A DNA stretch of 64,000 nucleotides from Methylocaldum sp. 14B (lineage in GTDB: Bacteria > Pseudomonadota > Gammaproteobacteria > Methylococcales > Methylococcaceae). The stretch spans positions 96,240 through 160,239 of the forward strand of contig NZ_MSCV01000011.1 of assembly GCF_002005105.1 (NCBI RefSeq), given 5' to 3'. Numbering within the stretch: the first letter of the stretch is position 1; each line of letters starts with the position of its first letter. A program made the position numbers and the translations under genes. Positions 52,940 through 61,518 of the stretch are shown piece after piece. The notes beneath the pieces were generated by a model. It searched no databases, was not told the origin of the DNA, and was given only the letters and a program-made list of their open reading frames with translations.

Positions 52940-55115
52940 CAGCAAGAGCGTCACGGTCGGCTATCGGTACTACCTGGGCATGCATCTGGCGATCTGCCAT
53001 GGGCCGGTCGACGCCGTCACCGAGATCCAGGTCGGCGAGCGGCAGGCCTGGAGCGGCAACCTCACGGCCAGCGGGCGCATCACGGTCAATGCGCCCGAGC
53101 TCTTCGGCGGCGAAAAGCGCGAAGGCGGGATCTCGGGCGCGGTGGATGCGGCCTTCGGGGAATCGACGCAGGGTGCGAACGACTACCTGGCTTCGACGAT
53201 CGGAACCCCCCAGCCGGCGTATCGCGGCCTCCTGAGCCTGATCCTGCGCCAGGTCTACATCGCCGCCAACAACCCCTACATCAAGCCTTGGGCGTTGCGC
53301 GTGAAGCGCTGCTTTCGGGACTGGTACTCGACCAAGGCGGAGATCTCGGGCGCGGCCAATCCGGCGCACATCCTCTACGAGTGCCTCACGAATTCCGCCT
53401 GGGGCATGGGGTATCCGTCGGTGAGCATCGACGACGCGAGCTTCAAGGCGGCCGCCGATACGCTCTCGTCCGAAGGCTTTGGGCTCAACATGATCTGGCT
53501 GCAGCAGAGCAAGATCGAGCAGTTCGTCAAAGAGGTGATGGACCATATCGGCGGTGTGCTCACGACGTCACCGTCTACGGGACGCTTCGTCCTGAAGCTG
53601 GTGCGGGCGGACTACACCGTAGCGACGCTCCCCATCCTGAACCCGGACAACGTCATTGAGCTGGAGAGCTTTCAGCGCGCTGCTTGGGGTGAGACGACCA
53701 ACGAGATCGTGCTCATCTACACCAAGCCGGACACGTTCAAGGAGACCAGCATCGCGGTCCAGGACCTGGCCAATATCCAGGCTCAGGGCGCCGTGGTGTC
53801 GCAAACTCGCCGTTACCCCGGCATCACCTCGGACAACCTCGCCGCCCGCGTCGCGATGCGCGATCTGGCATCCGTGTCCACGCCGCTCGCCAAGGTGCGG
53901 CTCAAGGTGAACCGCAAGGCATGGAATTTGTACCCGGGCGATGTCTTCAAGCTGGAGTGGCCTGCGCTCGGGATCGCCGGTCTGGTGATGCGGATTGCCG
54001 GCGTCGATGGCGGGTCACTCACCAACGGCGCCATCAGCATCGACGCTGTCGAGGATGTGTTCGGCCTGCCGTCAGCGGTCTACACCGCATCCCAGCCCAC
54101 CGGCTGGACCGACCCGGTGCCAGCGCCATCCGCGACCACACCACGGCGTCTGCTCGAAGCGCCGTACTGGGACGTGGCCCGCGCGCTGTCTGCATCCGAG
54201 CTCGCCTACCTCGATGCCACCGACTGCTTCCTGCAGACCCTGGGCGGTCGCCCCGCCCCAGGGGCGCTGAACTACGACCTGTACAGCAAGACGAACTCGG
54301 CCACGACCTACAACCAGCGCGGCCAAGGCGAGTTTTGTCCCACGGCGGTGCTCGCCACCAGCCTTGCGCAAGAGGTAACGAGCACGACAACCTACAGCGG
54401 CGAACTCGACATCGATCTGGTCGCAACCGGGAGCTATGCCTACATCAACGACGAGGTCGTCCTGGTCACGGCCATCAATACGACCACGCAGAGCCTGACC
54501 CTGACCCGTGGCGTCATGGATACCGTGCCAACCAGCCACGCAGCCGGCAGCCGGATCTGGTTCGCCGATGGCGCGCAGGGCGTCGATCCGACCGAGTACG
54601 CCGCTGGCGAAACGGTCAACGCGCGACTACTCACCGTGACCGGAAAAGGCACGCTGGCGCTGGCATCGGCACCAACCGATTCCCTGGCCATGAACCGCCG
54701 GCAAAACCGCCCATACCCACCCGGCAACATAAAGATCAACAACGTGGCCTACCCGGCAGTCGCCAAGGGTGACTTGGTCATCTCCTGGGCGCACCGGGAC
54801 CGGCTGAGCCAGACGGTGAGCCTGGTGCCCCAGACCAACGGCAACATCGGCCCCGAAGCCAGCGTGACGTACACGCTGCGCATCTACGGGGAAGCGGGCA
54901 GCCTGCGCCGCACCTACTCCGGCCTGACCGGCGCCAGCCAGACCTACACCTTGGCAGACGACACCGCTGATTCCGGCCTTGGCCGACCCAACGCCGCGCT
55001 GCGCATCGAACTCGAATCCAACCGCTCGGGCGTGATCAGCCTGCAGAAGCACTCGATCGCCTTCGAGCGTGCCGGCTACGGACTTCACTATGACAAGTAC
55101 TACGGAGGCATCTGA
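52929..55115 (+). CDS. Tail-tip / host-specificity protein
   Basis: 728-residue central tail-tip protein. Starts GGSSKSVTVGYRYYLGMHLAICHGPVDAVTEIQVGE, the pattern of phage/GTA tip proteins, with a middle segment VLTTSPSTGRFVLKLVRADY and YPGITSDNLAARVAMRDLASVSTPLAKVRL typical of the gpJ/TipJ kind. C-terminal beta domains (TYTLRIYGEAGSLRRTYSGLTGASQTYTLADDT) probably form fibronectin-like modules. Confidence 0.88.
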   Translation: MGGSSKSVTVGYRYYLGMHLAICHGPVDAVTEIQVGERQAWSGNLTASGRITVNAPELFGGEKREGGISGAVDAAFGESTQGANDYLASTIGTPQPAYRGLLSLILRQVYIAANNPYIKPWALRVKRCFRDWYSTKAEISGAANPAHILYECLTNSAWGMGYPSVSIDDASFKAAADTLSSEGFGLNMIWLQQSKIEQFVKEVMDHIGGVLTTSPSTGRFVLKLVRADYTVATLPILNPDNVIELESFQRAAWGETTNEIVLIYTKPDTFKETSIAVQDLANIQAQGAVVSQTRRYPGITSDNLAARVAMRDLASVSTPLAKVRLKVNRKAWNLYPGDVFKLEWPALGIAGLVMRIAGVDGGSLTNGAISIDAVEDVFGLPSAVYTASQPTGWTDPVPAPSATTPRRLLEAPYWDVARALSASELAYLDATDCFLQTLGGRPAPGALNYDLYSKTNSATTYNQRGQGEFCPTAVLATSLAQEVTSTTTYSGELDIDLVATGSYAYINDEVVLVTAINTTTQSLTLTRGVMDTVPTSHAAGSRIWFADGAQGVDPTEYAAGETVNARLLTVTGKGTLALASAPTDSLAMNRRQNRPYPPGNIKINNVAYPAVAKGDLVISWAHRDRLSQTVSLVPQTNGNIGPEASVTYTLRIYGEAGSLRRTYSGLTGASQTYTLADDTADSGLGRPNAALRIELESNRSGVISLQKHSIAFERAGYGLHYDKYYGGI

Positions 55116-55468
55116 TGCCCGCAATCACTGACCCGAACCTGGGACTCAACTACGGCTGGACGCTCGGCGAAAGCGGCTGGGGCGCCGGCATGGATGCCAA
55201 CCTGAAGCGGCTGGGCGCCGTCGTCAGCCTGTCGGTCAAAGACCGCGATCTGGCCACACCACCTGCCAGCCCGGTAAATGGTGACCGTTACCTCATTCCC
55301 GTTGGCGCAACCGGCGTCTGGAGCGGCAAGACCGATCAGATCGCGGCGCGCATCGCGGGCGTCTGGGAATACCACATCCCTAAAGTCGGCTGGCTCTGCT
55401 TCATCGAGGACGAGGCAGTGCTCTCGGCCTACAAGGTCACCGGCTGGAGTCCCGGCATCGCCATCTGA
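55115..55468 (+). CDS. DUF2793 protein
   Basis: 117-residue protein with the DUF2793 pattern ITDPNLGLNYGWTLGESGWGAGMDANLKRLG and NGDRYLIPVGATGVWSGKTDQIA. A tail-associated adhesin or chaperone family found at the ends of tail operons. ATG overlaps the previous stop by 1 bp. A terminator follows. Confidence 0.9.
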   Translation: MPAITDPNLGLNYGWTLGESGWGAGMDANLKRLGAVVSLSVKDRDLATPPASPVNGDRYLIPVGATGVWSGKTDQIAARIAGVWEYHIPKVGWLCFIEDEAVLSAYKVTGWSPGIAI

Positions 55469-55489
55469 CCTCTTTCCCTGAACCCCCGG

Positions 55490-55513
55490 AAACCCGCCCA
55501 AGTGGCGGGTTTT
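55490..55513 (+). terminator. Rho-independent terminator after the tail operon
   Basis: AAACCCGCC, 5-nt loop, GGCGGGTTTT; 21 bp past the DUF2793 stop and 20 bp before the lysis genes. Confidence 0.88.
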
Positions 55514-55533
55514 GCATTTCTGGAGCCCACCCT

Positions 55534-55833
55534 ATGACTGACCCACAAATACCCGCACTGGTCGATAACATGCTCCTCCTGCGCAAGGAGGATTTCGAAG
55601 AACTTCTGGACCGCGCCGCCGAACGCGGCGCCAGGCGTGCACTTGCCGATGTTGGCTTGGACGGTGACGACGCCGCACACGATATCCGCGAACTGCGCGG
55701 ACTCCTCGATGCCTTCAATACCGCCAAGCACACCGCGTGGCAGACCGTCATCAAGATGGTCACCACCGGATTCCTGCTGGCATTGGTGGCGGGCGCACTC
55801 ATCAAGCTCAAGGTGTTTGGAGGTGGCCAATGA
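55534..55833 (+). CDS. DUF6127-type small membrane protein of the lysis module
   Basis: 99-residue protein with a soluble helical N-terminal part (LLLRKEDFEELLDRAAERGARRALADVG) and one C-terminal membrane helix (MVTTGFLLALVAGALIKL). Overlaps the holin-like gene by 4 bp. Its place in the lysis cassette and single helix fit a lysis accessory role. Confidence 0.78.
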   Translation: MTDPQIPALVDNMLLLRKEDFEELLDRAAERGARRALADVGLDGDDAAHDIRELRGLLDAFNTAKHTAWQTVIKMVTTGFLLALVAGALIKLKVFGGGQ

Positions 55834-56306
55834 TCGAGACGTTACTCGGCGGCCTGCTCGGTGGCGCCTTCCGCCTTGCGCCCGAGCTGCTCAAGTGGCT
55901 CGACCGCAAGGGCGAACGCGGCCACGAACTGGCGATGCAGGACAAGGCGCTGGAGTTCGAGAAGCTGCGCGGCGCGCAGCGGATGACCGAAATCGGCGCA
56001 GGTGCCGATGCGGCCTGGAACGTCGGAGCCATCGAGACGCTGCGCGACGCCGTGCGCACTCAGGGCGAGAAAACCGGCGTGCGCTGGGCCGATGCGCTGT
56101 CGAGCAGCGTGCGCCCGGTGATCACCTATTGGTTCATGGCGTTGTATTGCGCCGCCAAGACGGCGGCGTTCGCGGCCGCCGTGACCGCTGGCGCTGGCTG
56201 GGGCACGGCCGTTCTACACGCGTGGACAGAGGCCGATCAGGCGCTGTGGGCCGGAGTGCTGAACTTCTGGTTCCTCGGGCGCGTGTTCGACCGGGCGCGG
56301 CCGTGA
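55830..56306 (+). CDS. Putative holin
   Basis: 158-residue protein with an N-terminal amphipathic segment, a charged middle (LKWLDRKGERGHELAMQDKALEFEKLRGAQ) and hydrophobic helices around VITYWFMALYCAAK, TAAFAAAVTAGAGWGTAVL and LWAGVLNFWFLGRVF. This resembles 3TM-type phage holins, which form the lysis pore. Directly upstream of the lysozyme with a 4-bp overlap. Confidence 0.75.
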   Translation: MIETLLGGLLGGAFRLAPELLKWLDRKGERGHELAMQDKALEFEKLRGAQRMTEIGAGADAAWNVGAIETLRDAVRTQGEKTGVRWADALSSSVRPVITYWFMALYCAAKTAAFAAAVTAGAGWGTAVLHAWTEADQALWAGVLNFWFLGRVFDRARP

Positions 56307-56761
56307 TCGAAGTTCCGAAAGCGGCCATCGAGCTGGCCAAGCGCTTCGAAGGGTTTGAGCGCAAGGTGAAGCGTGGAATCGAGATCACCGCCGTTCCGTA
56401 CATTTGCCCCGCAGGTTTCTGGACGATTGGGTACGGCCATCTCTGTGATCCGAAGCACCCACCGATCAGCGAGGCCGAAGCCGAGGTCTATCTGGCGCGC
56501 GATCTACAGACGGCACTGGCGGCGACTCTGCGCTACTGCCCGGTGCTGGCCACCGAGCCCGAGGGGCGGCTCGCGGCCATCGTGGACTTCACCTTCAACC
56601 TCGGAGCCGGGCGGCTGCAGACGTCGACGCTGCGGCGGCGGATCAACCAACGAGATTGGGCCGCAGCCGCAACCGAACTGCGCCGATGGGTCTATGGCGG
56701 CGGAAAGGTGCTCCCAGGATTGGTGGCGCGACGAGAGCAAGAAGCTGCGCTGCTCTCGTGA
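56303..56761 (+). CDS. Phage endolysin, GH24 lysozyme
   Basis: 152-residue lysozyme cleaving the peptidoglycan glycan strand. Catalytic Glu in KRFEGFE near residue 17, TIGYGH at about 41-46 and the conserved DFTFNLGAGRLQTSTLRRRIN are present. GTG start overlaps the holin stop. No signal peptide, so it depends on the holin. It is the last prophage gene; brxL ends 11 bp further, head to head. Confidence 0.92.
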   Translation: MIEVPKAAIELAKRFEGFERKVKRGIEITAVPYICPAGFWTIGYGHLCDPKHPPISEAEAEVYLARDLQTALAATLRYCPVLATEPEGRLAAIVDFTFNLGAGRLQTSTLRRRINQRDWAAAATELRRWVYGGGKVLPGLVARREQEAALLS

Positions 56762-56763
56762 CC

Positions 56764-56783
56764 TCCGGGCAATCAAGCCCGGA
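56764..56783. terminator. Hairpin between lysozyme and brxL stops
   Basis: TCCGGGC, 6-nt loop, GCCCGGA, overlapping the brxL stop codon region. Without T-runs it may act weakly on both converging operons. Confidence 0.45.
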
Positions 56784-58884
56784 AGATATCCACCTTCGTT
56801 TCAAGGCACTTGCGCAGACTTAGATCGTTCGCGCCCACCTCAAACCAGCCTCCAGGCTTCTGGAAGAAGTCCAGCCCCCGGCCAATCTTGATCACCCAGC
56901 CGTTGTCGATACGAATCTCCCGATCGTGCATGTTCGGGTTGAGCTTTACCTCCAGCTCGACATCCAACTCCAGCAGGCTTTGCTTCAGTTCATCGAGCTT
57001 TTCAGCAATGTCGGCTAACTGGGTCTTGTCGTCATATCCGGTGATCAGGTTGATCTTCTTCACCGTGCCCGCCTTAAGGACCGTCTCGCAGAAGCGCACG
57101 AAGTTCTGAATCTGGTGTTGCAGCCGGATGTAGGGGTCTTCGATGACAACAGACTTCGCGCCTTGCAGGTAGGGGCCGAGGATCGACTCATAGCTGTACC
57201 CGGTATCGCCATAGAGGATGGTAAAGTGCTGTTCCTTGAGCTCAACCGGTGACGGCCCAATCGCAGTCAAAGCCGCATCAGGGGCCGGTGATATCGGCGT
57301 CGGCACTGCTGGAGAATCCGCAGCAGCAGGCGTCGGTTGCGCAGCGGGCTGAACCTCGACCGCCTCAGCAGGCTTCCCATCCACTTGATTCAAACGACGA
57401 CGCGCAGGCTCTTGCGTTGCCGACGCATCTTTCGACTCAGGGCAGAAAACCACCACTTCCTCGCCACTGGCTTTGAAGTAGGACAGGTTGATCCTCGCAA
57501 ACTCGTCGTCCGGTTTGCGCTTGTTCATCTGCTCCTTGACGCGGCGGCGGCACTCGGTGGCATAGGCCACGTATTCCTCGAACTCCTCGTCCGTCGGCGG
57601 CCCGTTGGGGTGCAGCACCTTCAAGAACGCGCAGACGGTCTTCTTGATGCCTTTCTCGTCGCGCCCTTCGATCGATTTGCCGAGTCGAATGCGCTTGCTC
57701 ACTTCCTCATACCGATTCGTGTGCTTGAACTGGTAGTGGAAGGCCTCGGCCAAATAATCGGTGATGAACCCGTAGTTGCTGGTCAGGAACTCGCTGCTGT
57801 TCTTGGGCATCTCCCAACCTGGGATGTACGCGGCGAAGCGATCCATCACGGCCAGATCGAGCTCCGGCGGCAGGGGCTGAAACAAGTCGTGCTCGTTGGA
57901 ATTGACCACCTGCTGCACTGACACGTCGATGTTGCCGACAAAACTCAGGCTGGCATCGGCAATGACCTCGGCCCCACGCGAAAAGCGCCCGTTGGCCATG
58001 AAGTCCTTCATGATCTGGATGGTGTCCGGATCACGCACTTTGATCCCGCCAACCTCGTCAAAGGCGACCGTGTCCCAAAACCCAACCAAACCCACCTTGC
58101 GGCGCGCGTTGTTGTAAAACAGTGTGGCCTTGGTCGCCTGGCCGCCCGAGATCAGGGTGGCATAGGGCGAAAACTCGCTGAAGAAGTAAGACTTGCCGGT
58201 GCCACGTGGCCCCAGCTCGATGTAGTTGTAGTTGGGCTCCACCAGCGCAGCAAGCCTAGCGATGAAATGCATCTGCACGCGCTTCGAGAGCTTGCTGGGT
58301 TCCAATCCCACAGAGCGCAACACCGCCGCCAGCCATTCATCACGCGTGAACGCCCCGCGCCCCTCTGCATAGCGTTCGAAGTCAAAGCGGGTCAGCTGAA
58401 TCGGCCGCAAATCCTCGATGGAAAACGCGTAGTCGTCTTCGTCAATGTCGTTGTGCGCCAGGGTCACTTCCGCCCAAATGCCGCCTTCCAGCAATCGATC
58501 GTTGTCGCGGTAGAACTTCTCGCCAATCGCGATGCGTTGCGAGTTGAAGTTCTCCAGCGATGCCCAGTGGCGCTTTTCCTTTTCGACGTAGCGAACGTGA
58601 ACCTTGTCGATGAACCGATGCTTGCCTTTGGTGGCCACCTTGGACTGCGCCGCATTGGCCTCGTCGGGCCGCACGTAGTTTTCCTGCAGCGACGACAGCA
58701 CGGCTTCCATGCCGGCATCCATCTCTGCCTGGTCGTTGCTGGCGCAATACTTGGCGAGCAGGAACTCCAGGACGAACGTCGGGACGTTGGTGCCTTTCTT
58801 AATTCGATGTAACAGGTCCTTGCGTAGCACCTTCCCGTCGAATGTGGCGTTTAATTTTTTGTCGAGTTCGTCCATAGGGCTCAT
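56773..58884 (-). CDS. brxL: BREX Lon-like protein BrxL
   Basis: 703-residue AAA+ protein of the BREX defence system. The ATPase part has Walker A GPRGTGKS (about residue 225) and FDEVGGIKVRDPDTIQIMKDFM, followed by the conserved NIDVSVQQVV and WEMPKNSSEFLTSNYGFITDYLAEAFHYQF. After a Pro/Ala-rich linker, residues about 545-703 (HFTILYGDTGYSYESILGPYLQGAKSVVIEDPYIR) form an MIT_C-like domain that some BrxL proteins carry. The protein is the last of the BREX operon; the ATG overlaps the pglZ stop by 4 bp. Confidence 0.93.
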   Translation of the reverse strand: MSPMDELDKKLNATFDGKVLRKDLLHRIKKGTNVPTFVLEFLLAKYCASNDQAEMDAGMEAVLSSLQENYVRPDEANAAQSKVATKGKHRFIDKVHVRYVEKEKRHWASLENFNSQRIAIGEKFYRDNDRLLEGGIWAEVTLAHNDIDEDDYAFSIEDLRPIQLTRFDFERYAEGRGAFTRDEWLAAVLRSVGLEPSKLSKRVQMHFIARLAALVEPNYNYIELGPRGTGKSYFFSEFSPYATLISGGQATKATLFYNNARRKVGLVGFWDTVAFDEVGGIKVRDPDTIQIMKDFMANGRFSRGAEVIADASLSFVGNIDVSVQQVVNSNEHDLFQPLPPELDLAVMDRFAAYIPGWEMPKNSSEFLTSNYGFITDYLAEAFHYQFKHTNRYEEVSKRIRLGKSIEGRDEKGIKKTVCAFLKVLHPNGPPTDEEFEEYVAYATECRRRVKEQMNKRKPDDEFARINLSYFKASGEEVVVFCPESKDASATQEPARRRLNQVDGKPAEAVEVQPAAQPTPAAADSPAVPTPISPAPDAALTAIGPSPVELKEQHFTILYGDTGYSYESILGPYLQGAKSVVIEDPYIRLQHQIQNFVRFCETVLKAGTVKKINLITGYDDKTQLADIAEKLDELKQSLLELDVELEVKLNPNMHDREIRIDNGWVIKIGRGLDFFQKPGGWFEVGANDLSLRKCLETKVDIFRA

Positions 58885-61403
58885 TCCGTATAGTCGGTTT
58901 CAAGCGCCAGATTGCTGTAAGCTGCCAGGGTTGTGGGGTTCAGCGCTTTGACCGAGAACTTGCCTCTGAACTCATCATCCATTCGCAGCGCAATTTGCTT
59001 GCGCTGGTCTGGCATCAGGGTCACGGTTCTGGTCGCGGGGTTTACATCGCCGCCTGGGCGCGGCTCTCCCACCACATTACCCTTGCTGTCCTGGGCTTCC
59101 AGCAGAATCTCCACGCTCATGTCTTGCGAGAACATATCGTCGGCCACCAGTATCACTTCGATGACCGGCAATCGCGTAGTAATTCGTTTGGCACCGTTCT
59201 TGTAGCTCAGCTCCACCACCACCTTGCGCAATTCCGCATGGGCGGCGGTATCCAGGCGTGCCACCAGCACTGGTACAACGGCCTCGGCCAGGGATGCGCC
59301 GCCGTGGAAATACAGATGCCCCGAGCGATAGGGAGCCATGCTGCGTGGTAGTGCCACTTCCGTGAAATCACCGCGAATGCCGACCTTCTCTGCACTGACG
59401 ACCAGGCTGTGACCATCGGCTGTGCCGTCGCCCAGCATCATGCGGTCATGGGCATTCACCGGCCATTTCCCTTGCGGTTTCACGCACACATCGCCAGCTT
59501 CCGCTTGCGCATTGAGGAAGAAGCCGTGGTCGGTGACGATGACCGCCTCTTTGAAACCCATGCCACGCAGCTTGTGTAGCGCGACACGGATCAGCTTGAG
59601 CGTGCCGGGGATCAGGCCCAGCGTCGTCTCGGGGTTGCTTTCCAGTTGGCTGTCGATTTCCGTGGAGCGCAGCACCAGCAGATCGACGGTGTCTGCGATC
59701 TTGGATTTGCCGCGCACAAAATCGTTGAGCGGCATTTCCGCGAAGCGATCTCCATACCGCTTGGCCAGCACATTCATACGCTGTGCGACGTTGCTCACTG
59801 GCGCCCCCGCCAGCTTCGGCACCAGTGACTCGCTCTCCAGCGACAGGGTCAGCCCCGTGCGTGCGCCCGGCAGCAAACTGGCCATACCCACCAGCGTGAT
59901 GGTCGGCAGCTGCGCATAGGCCGCTTGCAGCTCCACAGGCCCATCCTCCGCCAGCAGCTTTTCGAGGGCCACACCCAACTCATAGCGCAGTGCGTCCACC
60001 ATCAGGTAGGCCACCTTGCGTCCGCTTTCCTTGAGGCGATCCGCCACCAGGCGATCAAAGGCATCGGCATTGGCCAGGCGCCCGGTGGGTGGCCAACCGG
60101 CGGTCTCGACGTGTTTCACAAACACGCCCTGAACCTTTTCCGCCAAGCGTCGATAGCGCGCCCGTGCCTGGCTGATCACTTCATGCATCAAGCCATGCGG
60201 GTCAAGGAAGTCACCAGCCGCTTGCTCAAACTCGCGCTGCAGGCGATCTGCCTCGCGTAGGCTGCCCAGGTAGAAGTCGATCAGCTCCGCTTGCGAGCGG
60301 GCGTGGTCCGGTAACTGGCGTTCAAAATCGTCGCAGGCCTCGACCAGGCTCAAACCAGACCGCACCAACTCCCACTGGGCCTGGCTTTCGCCTTTGCCTA
60401 GCCATACCGAGCTCTTGTGGCGGGTCAGCACACGGCGCGTGGCATCGGTGTCGCCAGTGACAATGCCTTTGATCGCCGTGCGAAGGAAGGTCCGCTCTTC
60501 GAAGGGGAAGGTGTCGCGCTCGCCCAGGTCTTCGATCGCACCACAAAGATCGGCCAGATTAAGTTCAGCCTCGGTGGTCTCGGCGCGCTCGATGTACGTC
60601 GCGCGTGACTTCGGGTCGCTGCGCAGGCGGTCGCACACATCTTCGACGATGGGTCTGGCTTCCATCGACGCATGCGGCACACCCTTCAGTGTGTCTGGCA
60701 GTGCCACCGGCAAATCGAACACGAATTCACTGAACAGCACGTAGCGCCACAGTTCATCCGCCAGGGCAGACCACGTCTTGCCGCGCGTCTTCACACTCAG
60801 GCCCAAAGTGGCGCGGAGGAAATCGCGCGCTTCTTGTACCCAGCCTTCCTGCCCCTTGAGCGCTTCGGATTGACTGGCACTCGGGGCCAGCAGTGCGGCC
60901 AGGATCTCGCGTCCCGACTCCACCCGCAATGTGGCTCGCAACTGGGGCCAACTCACACCGCCGCCGATGGCATCAATCACCGCAAAGGTCGGCCCAGACG
61001 GAGAGGTGGCAAACACCTGCCGAATCTCGGTTGCGTGATCCGGCCTGGCGCGCAGGCACAGGCTCAGGTACTCGTCGCCATCATCTTGCGGGAACACCGC
61101 ACCGCATTCCGCGTACAGGGCGAATGGGTCAGTCTGCTTCTGCTCGTCTGTTTCGGGTCGTTTGGTGGGCACATAGATCAACACACTTTCCAGCGCAGCC
61201 TTGCCCACTTCGCGCAATGCCAGCAGCGCCGCCTCGCGGCTCTCGATGCTGCTGTCGGAGGCATCGACCACGCAAACCTTGTCCGTTGCCAGGTCGAAGC
61301 ATTGTTCGCGATAGCGGCGGTCTGCGTCGTACACCACCAGGCAGCCCGCTTGCTTCAGGCGTGGTCGCAGCACGCTCTCGCGAATGAACTCGGCAATGCT
61401 CAT
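58881..61403 (-). CDS. pglZ: BREX alkaline-phosphatase-like protein PglZ
   Basis: 840-residue member of the PglZ family, a core BREX component with an alkaline-phosphatase fold. Metal-site motifs are visible: YLMVDALRYELG (about residue 465) and VTDHGFF (about 620), then the C-terminal PLPRSMAPYRSGHLYFHGGASLAEAVVPVL. It resembles the longer type-B PglZ. The start at 61403 overlaps the stop of a 12-codon leader ORF. It is separated from fic by 115 bp, the only large gap of the operon. Confidence 0.92.
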   Translation of the reverse strand: MSIAEFIRESVLRPRLKQAGCLVVYDADRRYREQCFDLATDKVCVVDASDSSIESREAALLALREVGKAALESVLIYVPTKRPETDEQKQTDPFALYAECGAVFPQDDGDEYLSLCLRARPDHATEIRQVFATSPSGPTFAVIDAIGGGVSWPQLRATLRVESGREILAALLAPSASQSEALKGQEGWVQEARDFLRATLGLSVKTRGKTWSALADELWRYVLFSEFVFDLPVALPDTLKGVPHASMEARPIVEDVCDRLRSDPKSRATYIERAETTEAELNLADLCGAIEDLGERDTFPFEERTFLRTAIKGIVTGDTDATRRVLTRHKSSVWLGKGESQAQWELVRSGLSLVEACDDFERQLPDHARSQAELIDFYLGSLREADRLQREFEQAAGDFLDPHGLMHEVISQARARYRRLAEKVQGVFVKHVETAGWPPTGRLANADAFDRLVADRLKESGRKVAYLMVDALRYELGVALEKLLAEDGPVELQAAYAQLPTITLVGMASLLPGARTGLTLSLESESLVPKLAGAPVSNVAQRMNVLAKRYGDRFAEMPLNDFVRGKSKIADTVDLLVLRSTEIDSQLESNPETTLGLIPGTLKLIRVALHKLRGMGFKEAVIVTDHGFFLNAQAEAGDVCVKPQGKWPVNAHDRMMLGDGTADGHSLVVSAEKVGIRGDFTEVALPRSMAPYRSGHLYFHGGASLAEAVVPVLVARLDTAAHAELRKVVVELSYKNGAKRITTRLPVIEVILVADDMFSQDMSVEILLEAQDSKGNVVGEPRPGGDVNPATRTVTLMPDQRKQIALRMDDEFRGKFSVKALNPTTLAAYSNLALETDYTE

Positions 61404-61438
61404 ACGCCTGCCCCCAAGCGTTCGTGTTTGTGGATCAT
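61400..61438 (-). CDS. 12-codon leader ORF overlapping pglZ start
   Basis: MIHKHERLGAGV with an AGAGGTG site 5-6 bp upstream and a stop that overlaps the pglZ ATG. It should couple translation into pglZ. It could be a leader or the surviving tail of a gene displaced when fic entered the operon. Confidence 0.5.
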   Translation of the reverse strand: MIHKHERLGAGV

Positions 61439-61518
61439 GGATTCACCTCTATTGTCTTTATGGCGCACAAACCGCCACTTTATGCGCAACAAAAGCGCTT
61501 GTATCGCACCCGTGCGCA

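Larger units (their letters stand above)
21117..56761 (+). mobile_element. Lambda-type siphoprophage (core gene block)
   Basis: Contiguous phage genes: replication/recombination (21.1-29.9 kb), DNA methylases (30.4-33.1 kb), terminase and lambda-like head genes (34.4-41.9 kb), siphovirus tail (41.9-55.5 kb) and lysis (55.5-56.8 kb). Nearly all genes are on the plus strand and tightly packed; the main exceptions are three small genes at 33.0-34.3 kb. No CI/Cro pair or integrase lies inside, so the XRE/ImmA unit and serine recombinase to the left probably serve it. No disrupted structural gene was seen, so it could be inducible. Confidence 0.85.
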
